From: Paragemmobacter amnigenus
GTDB lineage: Bacteria > Pseudomonadota > Alphaproteobacteria > Rhodobacterales > Rhodobacteraceae
DNA: 64,000 bases
NCBI RefSeq assembly: GCF_009908265.2
Contig: NZ_JAAATX020000005.1
Coordinates: 1-64,000 of the forward strand
Direction of reading: 5' to 3'
Each line of letters opens with the position of its first letter. Position 1 is the stretch's first letter. Positions 17,655-26,660 of the stretch are shown in pieces. A program made the translations under genes and the position numbers. The notes beneath the pieces are model-generated. The model was not told where the DNA came from. It saw nothing but the letters and a program-made list of their open reading frames with translations, and ran no database searches.

Positions 17655-19538
17655 ATGGCCCGCACGCCATCTTCGGATGACGACATCTTAGCATTGCGCC
17701 TTGACCGCAGCGCACCGGACCTCTGGCCGATGCTTGACGCCCTCTATGGCGAACACCCCGCCTATCCCGCCTTCCGCGAGCGACTGCTGGACACCATGCG
17801 CAAGGCATGGGCCGACCGCGCGCCCGACCTGAAACGGCTGGACCTGAAACGCGATCTGGAACCCGACTGGTTCCAGCGGCCCGACATGGCGGGCTATGTC
17901 TTCTACATCGACCGCTTCGCCGGAAACCTGCATAACGTTCTGGAAAAACTGGATTATCTCCAAGACCTCGGGATCACCTACGTCCATTTCATGCCCTGCC
18001 TGAAACCCCGCCCGGGCGACAGCGACGGCGGCTATTCCGTCATGGACTACCGCGCCATCAACCCCGCCTACGGCACCATGGCCGATTTCGAACAGGTCAC
18101 CGCCGAACTCCGCAAACGCGGCATCTCGGTCTGCATCGACCTCGTCCTGAACCACACCGCCAAGGAACATGACTGGGCGCAGCGCGCCGCAAAGGGCGAC
18201 CCAGCCTATCAGGACTATTACCTGATGTTCGACGCGCCCGACCTTCCAAAGCGCTATGAAGAAACGCTGGTCGAGGTCTTCCCCGACAACGCGCCGGGCA
18301 ATTTCACCCATTACCCCGATTTCGGCAAATGGGTCTGGACCACCTTCAACGAACACCAGTGGGACCTGAACTGGGCCAACCCGCAGGTCTTTCTGGAAAT
18401 CGCGGACATCATGCTCTTCCTCGCCAATCGCGGCGTGGATGTCCTGCGCCTCGACGCCGTGGCCTTCATGTGGAAACGGATGGGCACCCGCTGCCAGTCC
18501 GAACCCGAAGTGCACATGCTGCTTCAGGCCCTGCGCGCCGTCTGCCGCATCACCTGCCCCGCCGTCCTGCATCTGGAAGAGGCGATCGTCGCCCCCGCCG
18601 AAATGCTCCCCTACCTTGGCCGCGGCAGACATGACGGCAAGGAAGGCAACCTCGCCTATCACAACTCGCTCATGGTGCAGTTCTGGTCATCGCTCGCCAC
18701 CCGCGACACGCGGCTGATGACGCATGTGATGGGAACCCATTTCCCCGACCGGCTGACCAATGCGACCTACGCCACCTATATCCGCTGCCATGACGACATC
18801 GGCTGGGCCGTGACGGACGAGGATGCCGCCGCCCTCCACCTCTCCGGCCCCGGCCACCGCGCCTTCCTGTCGGATTTCTACGACGGCTCCTTCCCCGGCA
18901 GCTTCGCCCGCGGCGCGCTGTTCCAGGAAAACCCCGCCACGGGGGACAAGCGCATTTCGGGCAGCTTCGCCTCGCTCGCCGGCCTCGAAAAAGCCATCGC
19001 CGAAGGCAACATGGCCGAGGCGGAACATGCCACCCAGCGCATCCTGATGGGCCACGCCCTGATCGCGGCATGGGGGGGCATCCCGCTGATCTATATGGGC
19101 GACGAGCTGGCGGCCCTGAACGATTACAGCTACCGCGACACCCCCGAACACGCCCATGACAGCCGCTGGATCCACCGCCCCCGCATGGACTGGACCGCCG
19201 CCGCGACGCGCCATGACGGGCTGACCCATGCCTCGCGCGTCTGGCTGGGGGTGCGCCACATCCTGCAGCGCCGCCGCGCGACCCCCGCCCTGCACGCCGC
19301 CCACCCGATCCGAGTGGTGCCCTGCGACATCCCGCAAATCCTCGCCTTCCGCCGCGACGCGCCGACGGGAACGCTGCTCTGCCTGTTCAACTTCGCCGAA
19401 AGCTGGGCGCATGTCCCCGAAGACTGGGCCCGCGCGCAAGGGGCGACGCGCATGCAGGACGAGCTGTCGAACCACCCCGTCGAAACCCACCACGGCAACA
19501 TCGCCCTGCCGCCCTATGCGCGGGTCTGGCTGGCGTAG
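17655..19538 (+). CDS. Amylosucrase (GH13 family)
   Basis: A 627-residue GH13 enzyme of the amylosucrase type, which uses sucrose to build alpha-1,4-glucan and free fructose. The likely catalytic residues are D267 (LRLDAVAF), E308 (LHLEEAI) and D380 (RCHDDIGW). The N-terminal helical region and the C-terminal beta domain give the usual length near 630. The ATG at 17655 follows a GGGGAGG ribosome binding site. The gene is isolated and converges on yggS. A close alternative would be a related sucrose hydrolase. Confidence 0.88.
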   Translation: MARTPSSDDDILALRLDRSAPDLWPMLDALYGEHPAYPAFRERLLDTMRKAWADRAPDLKRLDLKRDLEPDWFQRPDMAGYVFYIDRFAGNLHNVLEKLDYLQDLGITYVHFMPCLKPRPGDSDGGYSVMDYRAINPAYGTMADFEQVTAELRKRGISVCIDLVLNHTAKEHDWAQRAAKGDPAYQDYYLMFDAPDLPKRYEETLVEVFPDNAPGNFTHYPDFGKWVWTTFNEHQWDLNWANPQVFLEIADIMLFLANRGVDVLRLDAVAFMWKRMGTRCQSEPEVHMLLQALRAVCRITCPAVLHLEEAIVAPAEMLPYLGRGRHDGKEGNLAYHNSLMVQFWSSLATRDTRLMTHVMGTHFPDRLTNATYATYIRCHDDIGWAVTDEDAAALHLSGPGHRAFLSDFYDGSFPGSFARGALFQENPATGDKRISGSFASLAGLEKAIAEGNMAEAEHATQRILMGHALIAAWGGIPLIYMGDELAALNDYSYRDTPEHAHDSRWIHRPRMDWTAAATRHDGLTHASRVWLGVRHILQRRRATPALHAAHPIRVVPCDIPQILAFRRDAPTGTLLCLFNFAESWAHVPEDWARAQGATRMQDELSNHPVETHHGNIALPPYARVWLA

Positions 19539-19560
19539 GATGGGCAATATTGCCCATCCT
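19537..19560. repeat. 24-base perfect palindrome between convergent genes
   Basis: The half-site AGGATGGGCAAT is followed directly by its exact complement. It overlaps the amylosucrase stop codon and ends two bases before the yggS stop codon. It could form a hairpin at the 3' end of both transcripts, but lacks a T-run on either side. Confidence 0.85.
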
Positions 19561-19562
19561 GC

Positions 19563-20216
19563 CTATCCGTAATTCCGCGCGCCAAAGATCGCCGATCCCA
19601 CGCGCACATGGGTCGCGCCCGCCGCAATCGCCGCCTCGAAATCCCCGCTCATCCCCATCGACAGCCCGCTCAGCCCGTTGCGCGCCGCCATCCCCGCCAG
19701 CATCGCGAAATGCGGCCCCGCATCCTCGCCCTCGGGCGGGATGCACATCAGGCCCGACAGGGGCAGGTCCATCGCCCGACACCTCTCCACGAACCCGTCC
19801 AGATCGGCGGGCAGGACACCGGCCTTCTGCGGCTCTTCCCCCGTATTGACCTGCACGAACAGCGCGGGACAGCGCCCCCGCTCCTGCGCCAGCCGCGCCA
19901 GCTTTTCGGCCAGCGAGGGGCGGTCCACCGTATGGATCGCGTCGAACAGGTCCACCGCAACCTTCGCCTTGTTCGTCTGCAAAGGCCCGATCATATGCAC
20001 CGCCACCGCCCCGAACCGCGCGCGCAGGTCGGGCCACTTCCCCGCCGCCTCCTGCACGTAATTCTCGCCGAACAGGCGGTGGCCTTGCTCCAGCACCGCC
20101 ACCACCCGTTCCAGCGGCTGCACCTTGCTGACCGCGATCAACTGGACAGACCCCGCCGCCCGCCCCGCAGCCGCCTCTGCCGCCCGCACCCGCGCCGTGA
20201 TGTCCGCCAGTCCCAT
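19563..20216 (-). CDS. YggS-type pyridoxal phosphate homeostasis protein
   Basis: A 217-residue single-domain PLP-binding barrel protein of the YggS/PROSC family. The cofactor lysine is in IAVSKVQPLE, followed by FGENYVQEA and HMIGPLQTNK, which define the family. The protein buffers pyridoxal phosphate and has no known enzyme activity. The ATG at 20216 (MGLADIT) was chosen over one 21 codons upstream. Confidence 0.93.
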   Translation of the reverse strand: MGLADITARVRAAEAAAGRAAGSVQLIAVSKVQPLERVVAVLEQGHRLFGENYVQEAAGKWPDLRARFGAVAVHMIGPLQTNKAKVAVDLFDAIHTVDRPSLAEKLARLAQERGRCPALFVQVNTGEEPQKAGVLPADLDGFVERCRAMDLPLSGLMCIPPEGEDAGPHFAMLAGMAARNGLSGLSMGMSGDFEAAIAAGATHVRVGSAIFGARNYG

Positions 20217-20281
20217 CCGCCCCTCCGGTTTTCCCGCCGCATCAGGAACATAGCGGCGCGGCAAAGGAAAGACAGGCAAAG

Positions 20282-20311
20282 AAAAAGGGCGGGCACAAGG
20301 CCCGCCCTTTT
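20282..20311. terminator. Bidirectional terminator between yggS and porin 1
   Basis: An 8-bp stem GGGCGGGC/GCCCGCCC with a 5-base loop is flanked by five As on the left and four Ts on the right. It can therefore end the porin transcript on the minus strand; it also looks competent on the plus strand. Confidence 0.85.
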
Positions 20312-20330
20312 CCGGTTGATCGGGGTCCGA

Positions 20331-21446
20331 TCAGAACGTGAAGGTCACGCCGAGGTCCATCGAGGTGGAGTCGGGGCCACTGACCTTGGTCTTGGCAACG
20401 CCGCCGACGATCGAAGCGCCACCGCCCAGATCGTAGGAAGCGCCGAGGCCATAGGCTGCGATTCCACCAACGCCCGAATCGTCAGTATAGAACGCGGTGC
20501 CGGTGATGCCGTTGGTCGAGTACGAGACCGAAGCCGCGTACTGCTTCCCGCTCAGACCGAGGTCAGCAAGCGTATCTCCGGCGACCGTGCCAGAAGCCTT
20601 CCCGTAAAGGCCCTTGAAAGACAGACCCGCTACAGTGCCTTCAACCGTCGCAACAATGTGCTTCAGGCTGGTGTTGTCGGGCGTAGCGACGTCCAGCGTG
20701 TCCATCGCACCCGGGTCAAGGGTGTCCGAAACATAGCCTGACAGCTTTTCGTAACCCAGACCAACGGCATAGTCACCGAACGTGTACTTACCGCCAACTG
20801 CCCACGCTTCAGCGTTGGACAGAAGTGCACTACGTTCCGCCGGAGTAGCGGCAGTAGGATCCACCAGCCAAATCGTATCGCGGGGGTTGGTGAACGACAC
20901 ATAGCCAGTGAACGCGCCAGCGGCGTACTCGTACAGCAGCGTCGGGTCATTCGTAATGTTCGTCGAAACGCCAAGGACACGCAGGGTTTCTTTGTCCTCG
21001 GCGGAAAGACCAGCTGCATCGGGATGCGTCATCCCGCCTGCGCCCAGGAAAGTCGACTCGCTCAGATCACCCAGACCCGTCAGGCTCTTCTGCGCGACGT
21101 TGCCGGTTGCTGTTTGAGCAGCGCCGTCGACGTCGCCCATGGACAGCTTGCCGAACGCGCCGGAGATGAACACCGAACCGGCGAGGCCGCTGGCAGCGTT
21201 TGCCGCATTGTCCGCACGGAACGAAGCGCCATAGGACAGACCCGAATCCGACTCAGCCGACATGGTGAAGGTGACGCGGGCACGCGAGGTGAAGGTAGCA
21301 GCGCCTTCGTCGGTCGACAGGGTCAGCGCATTGTCCTTGCCCGACTTCACGATCCCCATCCGCGCGTCACCCGACAGGGTCACTTCAGCGGCGGCGATCG
21401 ACGCGCCGGCGACGAGCATGGTCGTCGCGAGCAGTACTTTTTTCAT
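20331..21446 (-). CDS. Outer-membrane porin 1
   Basis: A 371-residue alphaproteobacterial porin. It has the signal peptide MKKVLLATTMLVAGASIAAA, then VTLSGDARMGI at the mature start, the segment GSVFISGAFGKLSMGDVDGA, and a C-terminus ending in aromatic Phe as needed for barrel insertion. It forms an outer-membrane diffusion channel. Its signal-peptide DNA differs at many bases from those of porins 2 and 3, so it does not share their 46-base repeat. The ATG at 21446 is preceded by AAGGAG. It is the longest of the three porins here. Confidence 0.9.
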   Translation of the reverse strand: MKKVLLATTMLVAGASIAAAEVTLSGDARMGIVKSGKDNALTLSTDEGAATFTSRARVTFTMSAESDSGLSYGASFRADNAANAASGLAGSVFISGAFGKLSMGDVDGAAQTATGNVAQKSLTGLGDLSESTFLGAGGMTHPDAAGLSAEDKETLRVLGVSTNITNDPTLLYEYAAGAFTGYVSFTNPRDTIWLVDPTAATPAERSALLSNAEAWAVGGKYTFGDYAVGLGYEKLSGYVSDTLDPGAMDTLDVATPDNTSLKHIVATVEGTVAGLSFKGLYGKASGTVAGDTLADLGLSGKQYAASVSYSTNGITGTAFYTDDSGVGGIAAYGLGASYDLGGGASIVGGVAKTKVSGPDSTSMDLGVTFTF

Positions 21447-21586
21447 TGGTAGTCTCCTTACTGGTAAGAACCGATGGGCGGAAACTACTCCCGTCTTTCT
21501 GCCATTACAAAGTGTGATGGGTCAACAGGATATGATTAATAAAGGTTAACGATGCATTCGCGCCACAGTCACCGTGGCAGCCATGC

Positions 21587-21613
21587 AAAAGGCCGCCCCG
21601 TCACAGGGCGGCC
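21587..21613 (-). terminator. Terminator of the sulfotransferase gene
   Basis: On the minus strand an 8-bp stem GGCCGCCC/GGGCGGCC is followed by TTTT. It lies about 40 bases behind the sulfotransferase stop. Confidence 0.7.
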
Positions 21614-21654
21614 ACCGGAAGGAAAACCGTTTATTCATAAAGCCTTGGCCGTTA

Positions 21655-23823
21655 TCACTCCGGCAAGAGCCCCCGCTCGGCCAGCACCTCGATCATCGGG
21701 GCCAGCTCTGCCTCGTACCGCTGCCACGCCTTGACCGACCCCCCGCTGATCGGTTGCCGCACCTGATACACGCTCAACGTGTCAACCCTGCGCTTGTTCT
21801 CATGGAAGTTCAGGCAGGCATCTTCCCAGTCCAGCCCGCAGGCCGCGACCAGCCTGCGCGACTCGGCCTCGGGGTTGGCGACCAGCGTCTCGTACTGCAC
21901 CTCGGTGAACCAGTCCGGCGTCTCGGCCCGCCAGAACTCCACCATCTCGACGAAGGTGGCGTAATAGTTGGCAAGATCGCGCAGGTCATAGGCATAGGGA
22001 TGCGTGCCCTCGGGAAAGCGGTTCTTGTAGATCGACAGCAGCGTGTCGCGCGGATCGCGCCGCACGACGACGATGCGCGCCTGCGGCAGGGCAAGCCGGA
22101 CAAGGCCGATATAGTTGTAGGTCGTGATCGACTTGTCGGTGATCCGCGCCGCATCGGGGAACCGCTCTGCTAGCTGCCGCGCGAAGTCATGGCCGATGCG
22201 GGCGATCGCCTCGGGCGGCATGTCGGCCAGCCGCTGGTCGCGTGCGGCAAAACCCGCATCGCGTGCGCTTTTCAGAAACAGACCCAGCTCTCCCGCCCCC
22301 GTCACCGACGAATGGCTGGAAATGATCTGCTCGACCAGCGTTGTCCCCGACCGCGGCATCCCGGTGACGAAGATGGGGGCTGCCGCGCTCGGCTCCGGCA
22401 CCTGCGTGCCCGCCCAGTCGAACCCCGCCATCACCCGTTTCAGCAAGGCAACCTCGGCCCGCCGCTCCTCGATGTCATAGGGGTAGAGCTTCCGCATCAG
22501 ATCATTGCCCTGCCGGATATAGGCAAAGGCGGCATCGTGGCGCTTCTGGTCCTCGAGCCCCTTGGCAATGGCAAAGGCAAAGCCCATCCGCGCGCGGTCG
22601 TCCAGAGCGGGCTCCTCGATCCGCGCCATCATCTGGTCGACCAGCGGATCGTCCGGACCGGCCTTGTGGCTGGCCATGTAGTTGCGGAACAGCTCGCCAT
22701 CCTGCGGCGCCCGCTCCATCGCGGTGCGGAAATACCCCTCGGCCTCGTCGAACCGCCCCAGAAGCTGCAACAGCGTCGCCTTGCGGACGATCGCCAGCAG
22801 GAAATCGGGCCGCAGCGCCAGCGCCTCGTCCACCAAGGCCAGCGCCTCGTCATCCCGACCCAGATGGGACAGCGATTGCGACAGCAGGCACAGCGCCTCG
22901 GGCGATTTGCGCGCGGACAGGTCGACCGCCCGCCGCAGGTGATCCGCCGCCTCCTCGTGCTCGCGCAGCTGGGTGCAGCAATTGCCCATGGCGATCAGCC
23001 CCGCCACGGATTTCGGCTGCAGACGCAGCGCCCGCTCCAGCCACGGCTTCGCCCGCTGGGCCTTCATCTGCTGGTTCAGAATCGTCCCGTATTCCAGCAG
23101 CGCCGCCTCCAGATCGGGCGCGCGGGCAATGGCCGACCGCAGGGCGCGCGCGGCCTCGTCCGGCTTGCCGGTGGCGACCAGCACCCGCGCGGCGTTCAGA
23201 TGCGGCTCGGGGTAAAAGGGGTCCAGCTTCGCCGCCGCCTGCAACTGCGCCATCGCGGCGGCGGTCTTGCCCTGCCCGGCCAGCGCGCTGCCCAGAAGGT
23301 TGGCCGCCAGCGCCGATTTCGGCTGCGCCCGCACAAGCGCCGCCGCCTGCGCCTCGGCCTTGGCGAAGTCGCGCGCCGCCATCAGCCGCATCGCGCCCTG
23401 CACCTGCGCCGCGGGCACCCCCGGCACATCCAGCCGCGCCGCCGCCCGCTGCGACCCGAACCGGTCCTGCAGCCGCAGTTTCACGGGCATCGGCAAACCC
23501 GCCTCGCGCAGGGCCGCCAGAAAGGCCCGCTCGGCCTCTTTCACACCGGACAGCGCGACTGTATCCGCCCAGGTGATCCAGACCGCAGGCTCGGCAGGCC
23601 GCAACCGCACCGCCGCCTCGGCATGTCCCAGCGCGCGGGGGAAATTGTCCGCATCGCAAAAGATCTGCGCCGCCATCCAATGCGCCTCGGCCACGCGCGG
23701 GTTGGCCTCGATGATCCGGCCAAGGACGGGCAAGGCCGCCTCGCCCCGCCCCTCGCGCACCAGTGCCAAAGCTTGCGAATACAGCGCCTTCACATCCACG
23801 GCGCTCGCGGCACTGGCGGTCAT
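21655..23823 (-). CDS. TPR-repeat sulfotransferase
   Basis: A 722-residue fusion of tetratricopeptide repeats (about residues 10-440) and a C-terminal sulfotransferase domain (from about 482). The PAPS 5'-phosphate loop is GMPRSGTTLVEQI, and a later VVRRDPRDTLLSIY gives the 3'-phosphate site. It would transfer sulfate from PAPS to an unknown acceptor, possibly a surface glycan or peptide held by the TPR part. It lies between two porin genes on the same strand. The ATG at 23823 was preferred over one seven codons upstream. Confidence 0.87.
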   Translation of the reverse strand: MTASAASAVDVKALYSQALALVREGRGEAALPVLGRIIEANPRVAEAHWMAAQIFCDADNFPRALGHAEAAVRLRPAEPAVWITWADTVALSGVKEAERAFLAALREAGLPMPVKLRLQDRFGSQRAAARLDVPGVPAAQVQGAMRLMAARDFAKAEAQAAALVRAQPKSALAANLLGSALAGQGKTAAAMAQLQAAAKLDPFYPEPHLNAARVLVATGKPDEAARALRSAIARAPDLEAALLEYGTILNQQMKAQRAKPWLERALRLQPKSVAGLIAMGNCCTQLREHEEAADHLRRAVDLSARKSPEALCLLSQSLSHLGRDDEALALVDEALALRPDFLLAIVRKATLLQLLGRFDEAEGYFRTAMERAPQDGELFRNYMASHKAGPDDPLVDQMMARIEEPALDDRARMGFAFAIAKGLEDQKRHDAAFAYIRQGNDLMRKLYPYDIEERRAEVALLKRVMAGFDWAGTQVPEPSAAAPIFVTGMPRSGTTLVEQIISSHSSVTGAGELGLFLKSARDAGFAARDQRLADMPPEAIARIGHDFARQLAERFPDAARITDKSITTYNYIGLVRLALPQARIVVVRRDPRDTLLSIYKNRFPEGTHPYAYDLRDLANYYATFVEMVEFWRAETPDWFTEVQYETLVANPEAESRRLVAACGLDWEDACLNFHENKRRVDTLSVYQVRQPISGGSVKAWQRYEAELAPMIEVLAERGLLPE

Positions 23824-23897
23824 GACGGTCCCCCTTGGTAACATTCCTTGACGGACTTACGGCAAGCCCCGCGCAAAGTCGACCGCCCCGCCCGCGC

Positions 23898-23928
23898 AAA
23901 AGAAAAGAGCGGGCTTTCGCCCGCTCTT
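23898..23928 (-). terminator. Terminator of porin 2
   Basis: On the minus strand a 10-bp stem AAGAGCGGGC/GCCCGCTCTT with a 4-base loop is followed by a TTCTTTT run. It closely resembles the terminator behind porin 3. Confidence 0.85.
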
Positions 23929-23954
23929 CCCTTCAGATCGATACTTGCGTCAGA

Positions 23955-24961
23955 TCAGAACGACAGGCCGAGGCCGATCGAGTACTGAGCCTGGTTGCCA
24001 GCAGCAGCAGCGACGTCCGAACCGTAGCCGGCCATCACGACAGCGCCACCGCCCAGATCGTAGTTCACAGCCAGACCGTAGGAGTCAAACGACGTCGCAG
24101 CAACGCCGGTGTCCACGTCGCCGTAGTTGACGTGCATCGACAGGGCGCCGGTGGTGTAGGTCAGACCCAGACCGGTGCGGTCGGTGCTCAGAGCACCAGC
24201 CGTGTCGGGCTGCGTGCTGGTGTAGCCGAGCTTCGCAGCGAAGCCATTGGCCATCTCGGCCGAGACCGAAGCACCCCACACGTCGCCGTTCAGGACGACA
24301 GCCGCAACGTCATCCGGGGTACCGGCGAGACCGTCCGGACCATTGTTTGCCGGGGAGTTGGTGATCGCGCCAGCCTGATAGCCGAGGCCGAACTTCAGAG
24401 CGGTACCCGACATGTCCATCGAGTAGGTCGCACCGATGCCGACGTTGTCATCGGCGGTCACGCCGGCGACAACCGCAGCGTTGCCATTGTTCGCCTGCTC
24501 GTACGACACAGCGACGCCAAAGTCGCCCATGGCGTATTCGTAGCGGACGACTTGGCCGTCATGCGAACCGTCAAGCCCATTGGCCGAGAAGTAGGCGACG
24601 TGCGTGGTGTGGTCGTCGCCCATCGAGGTCAGCGAACCAGCGTCGGCAACCGCCCAGTCCAGAGCGCCATCGGTGTCGCCCATCGTCACTTTGCCGAACG
24701 AACCCGACACGAACACGGTGGTGCCCGAGTCATCGCCAGCTGCAACGTTGGTTTCGTCCAGATCGATAGCAGCGCCGAACGACAGGCCGCCGTCGGTTTC
24801 GCCGGACATCGTGAACGTCACTTCAACGTCCTGATGGAACTGGGTGATCGTACCAGCAGCGCCGCCGTCGGTGGCGAGGATACCGATTTCCGCGTAGCCC
24901 GACAGGGCCACTTCGGCAGCAGCGAAACCAGCGGTGCCAGCCAGCATCGTGGTCGCGAGAA
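23955..24961 (-). pseudogene. Porin 2 body without start codon or promoter (silent)
   Basis: The coding part of a second porin: the mature protein of about 319 residues starts EVALSGYAEIG, contains TTVFVSGSFGKVTMGDTDGA, has no internal stop and ends in Phe. The signal peptide is intact only from ILATTMLAGTAGFAAA. Upstream of that the frame reads foreign residues (SNVWLHSRR) with no normal start; only a TTG at 25016 is available. Identity with porin 3 breaks at 24961. The body is undamaged, so it looks recently disconnected rather than decayed. It could be re-expressed if joined to 30076. Confidence 0.8.
24916..24961. repeat. Left 46-base repeat (candidate attL) in porin 2 signal sequence
   Basis: It matches 30030-30075 at 44 of 46 bases, and its last 19 bases (AGCATCGTGGTCGCGAGAA on the plus strand) are identical in both. 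Porin homology stops exactly at its right edge. It encodes the second half of the signal peptide. Confidence 0.7.
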
Positions 24962-25029
24962 TACGCCTGCTATGTAGCCAGACGTTACTTGCCACTATCA
25001 ACCAAAACACACCCAAATCATGGGGTCTC

Positions 25030-25043
25030 TTCGGTCGCTGACC
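25030..25043 (+). repeat. 14-base direct repeat, copy upstream of recombinase 1
   Basis: TTCGGTCGCTGACC, containing the dyad GGTC-GCT-GACC, 62 bases upstream of the recombinase 1 ATG. An identical copy lies 65 bases upstream of recombinase 2, while the surrounding sequences do not match. It may be an operator or a recombinase or accessory-factor binding site. Confidence 0.65.
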
Positions 25044-25091
25044 TGCTCAAAAGGGCATAAAATTCAGGTATCTAGACCGAGGTAAGAGCGT

Positions 25092-26045
25092 ATGGGACTG
25101 CTATCTAAGCTGCTCAGGCAGACCGCAACTGAACCACAGCCGCCAAACAGCAGTAGACGCAGCGACCTGCTGCTCAACGAGTTCTTCGACTGCCACTTCT
25201 ATCCATACGCAGAAGCGACCCGTCGTCGTCCAGCCATCGTCAAATACATCTACGACAAGCACCTGCGACCAAACCTTGGACAGAAGCGGCTGTGTGACCT
25301 CGACAGTAAGATGCTGGATGAATGGGTCAGGACGCACATCAGAAAGCGTTACAAGCCAGGAACCATCAACAAGCACATCTTCCTTGTGAACCGCATCCTG
25401 AACGTGGCTCAGAACTGGGGGATGATAGAACACAACGCCTACAAGAACTGTGTCATCAAGCGTCTGCCGCTTGGTGATTATCGTCAGCGGTTCCTGAGCG
25501 AAGGCGAACTGCGAACGCTGCTCGACGCCTGCTACAGGGACCAGCACCCGTTCCTCTATCTGTTCGCCAAGCTGCTCATACTGACAGGGGCAAGAAGCAG
25601 CGAAGCACGACTTGCTCGTTGGCGAGACTTCGACTTCCAGTCGTGCATATGGACCGTGCCGCTGAGCAAGAGCGGACGCAGCAGACGCATCGTGCTGAGT
25701 AGTGCCGCTATCGCCGTGCTAGATGATATCAAAGCTCAAGCTGAACGGCTGTATCTGCCGCACACGGTCAACGATTACATCTTCATCAACCCCAAATTCA
25801 AAAAGCCCTACGATAGCTTTCACTTGGCATGGGACAGAGCGAGACAGCGAGTTGGGCTGCGTGATGTGCGTATACACGACCTGCGGCACACCTATGCCAG
25901 TCTACTCATCAACAAGGGTGCCAGCATCTACGAGGTGCAACGACTGCTTGGCCATCATCATGTGTCTATGACCGAACGCTATGCACACCTGATGCCCAAC
26001 ACGCTTGCAGAGCGTGTTGAGATAGTTGCCGACATACTGGGCTGA
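25092..26045 (+). CDS. Tyrosine recombinase/integrase 1 (full-length)
   Basis: A 317-residue phage-type integrase. An N-terminal SAM-like core-binding domain covers about residues 25-125 (YIYDKHLRPNLGQKRL), followed by the catalytic domain. Catalytic residues are R168 (LTGARSSEA), K193, H262 and R265 (HDLRH), H288 and the nucleophile Y297 (MTERYAH). Nothing essential is missing. A GAGGTAA ribosome binding site precedes the ATG. It is the first gene inside the left end of the element and reads inward, the usual place for an integrase next to its attachment site. Codon use is unlike that of its neighbours outside the element. Confidence 0.93.
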   Translation: MGLLSKLLRQTATEPQPPNSSRRSDLLLNEFFDCHFYPYAEATRRRPAIVKYIYDKHLRPNLGQKRLCDLDSKMLDEWVRTHIRKRYKPGTINKHIFLVNRILNVAQNWGMIEHNAYKNCVIKRLPLGDYRQRFLSEGELRTLLDACYRDQHPFLYLFAKLLILTGARSSEARLARWRDFDFQSCIWTVPLSKSGRSRRIVLSSAAIAVLDDIKAQAERLYLPHTVNDYIFINPKFKKPYDSFHLAWDRARQRVGLRDVRIHDLRHTYASLLINKGASIYEVQRLLGHHHVSMTERYAHLMPNTLAERVEIVADILG

Positions 26046-26143
26046 GTATTTTTTCGCAGCCTCACTATGCCTGTCTGTCGTTCAGTCAAAACTCGACGCT
26101 GACCGCAACAGACCGCGTAGATTTCGCCCAAAAGGCGGTGGTA

Positions 26144-26180
26144 GTCTTGCCCGCGCTGTTGAGTGCTGCACGGGCAAGAC
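26144..26180. repeat. 10-bp inverted repeat after recombinase 1
   Basis: Arms GTCTTGCCCG and CGGGCAAGAC are separated by 17 bases, between recombinase 1 and the convergent operon. Perhaps a weak terminator for either side; only short T stretches follow. Confidence 0.6.
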
Positions 26181-26205
26181 CTTTGCTGTAGGCGCTGCTT
26201 AGGCG

Positions 26206-26652
26206 CTAATAGCGGTCCCTGTCCAAGTCATACAGGAACCTACGAAGTTTCTCCGCCGTTTCTGGGTTGGATTGCGCTGCGGACAGCTTTGCCTCGCGTT
26301 CCAAGCGCCGCATATCGTCGATGTCATACTCGTACTCGCGCTTATCAATGCGACGGATACTGCGATATGGACGCTCCATCAGTGCTTCGACGTCGACCTC
26401 ATAGGCGTCACGCAGCACACCATCTTTCCAGCAATCTAATGCTTCCCGCTCATCAGCTGACAGTTCGCTGAGCTTTTCCGCAATCTGTTCGCCAAGTTGC
26501 TCAAGCTGACGGTCAATCTGAGCTTGTCGCTTACGGTGTGCTCTGGTCATTTCAGACATTAGACGGCGATATCGCTGCAGCAGTTTGACAGTACGCTCAT
26601 ACAACGGTCCAACACGTACCTCTTGGTATACACGCCGGACCGTGCGTATTAC
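26206..26652 (-). CDS. Unknown coiled-coil protein, probably expressed by -1 frameshift
   Basis: An open frame of 148 codons with no good start: the only candidate before an internal Met is a TTG at 26604. The frame is open right up to the A8 run at the end of the upstream gene, so a -1 shift there would give a 269-residue fusion. The sequence is highly charged and helical (QIDRQLEQLGEQIAEKLSEL), then SIRRIDKREYEYDIDDM and a Tyr-terminated end. I do not recognise the family. A stand-alone short protein from TTG 26604 is the alternative. Confidence 0.65.
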   Translation of the reverse strand, partial: VIRTVRRVYQEVRVGPLYERTVKLLQRYRRLMSEMTRAHRKRQAQIDRQLEQLGEQIAEKLSELSADEREALDCWKDGVLRDAYEVDVEALMERPYRSIRRIDKREYEYDIDDMRRLEREAKLSAAQSNPETAEKLRRFLYDLDRDRY

Positions 26653-26660
26653 TTTTTTTT
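26604..26660 (-). promoter_or_regulatory. Candidate -1 ribosomal frameshift signal
   Basis: On the minus strand a run of eight As (26660-26653) followed by G gives the slippery A-AAA-AAG heptamer, one codon before the TAA stop of the upstream gene. After an 8-base spacer comes a 40-base hairpin (26643-26604): outer arms ACGGTCC/GGACCGT, then ten further pairs (four of them G-T) with a 2-base bulge, and an AAGA loop. Slippery site, spacing and structure all fit known -1 programmed frameshift sites. Confidence 0.65.

Noticed and set aside
24962-25016. TTG-started N-terminal extension of porin 2 as a functional signal peptide
   Set aside because: The residues (GVFWLIVASNVWLHSRR) do not match any porin start, and no ribosome binding site was seen.
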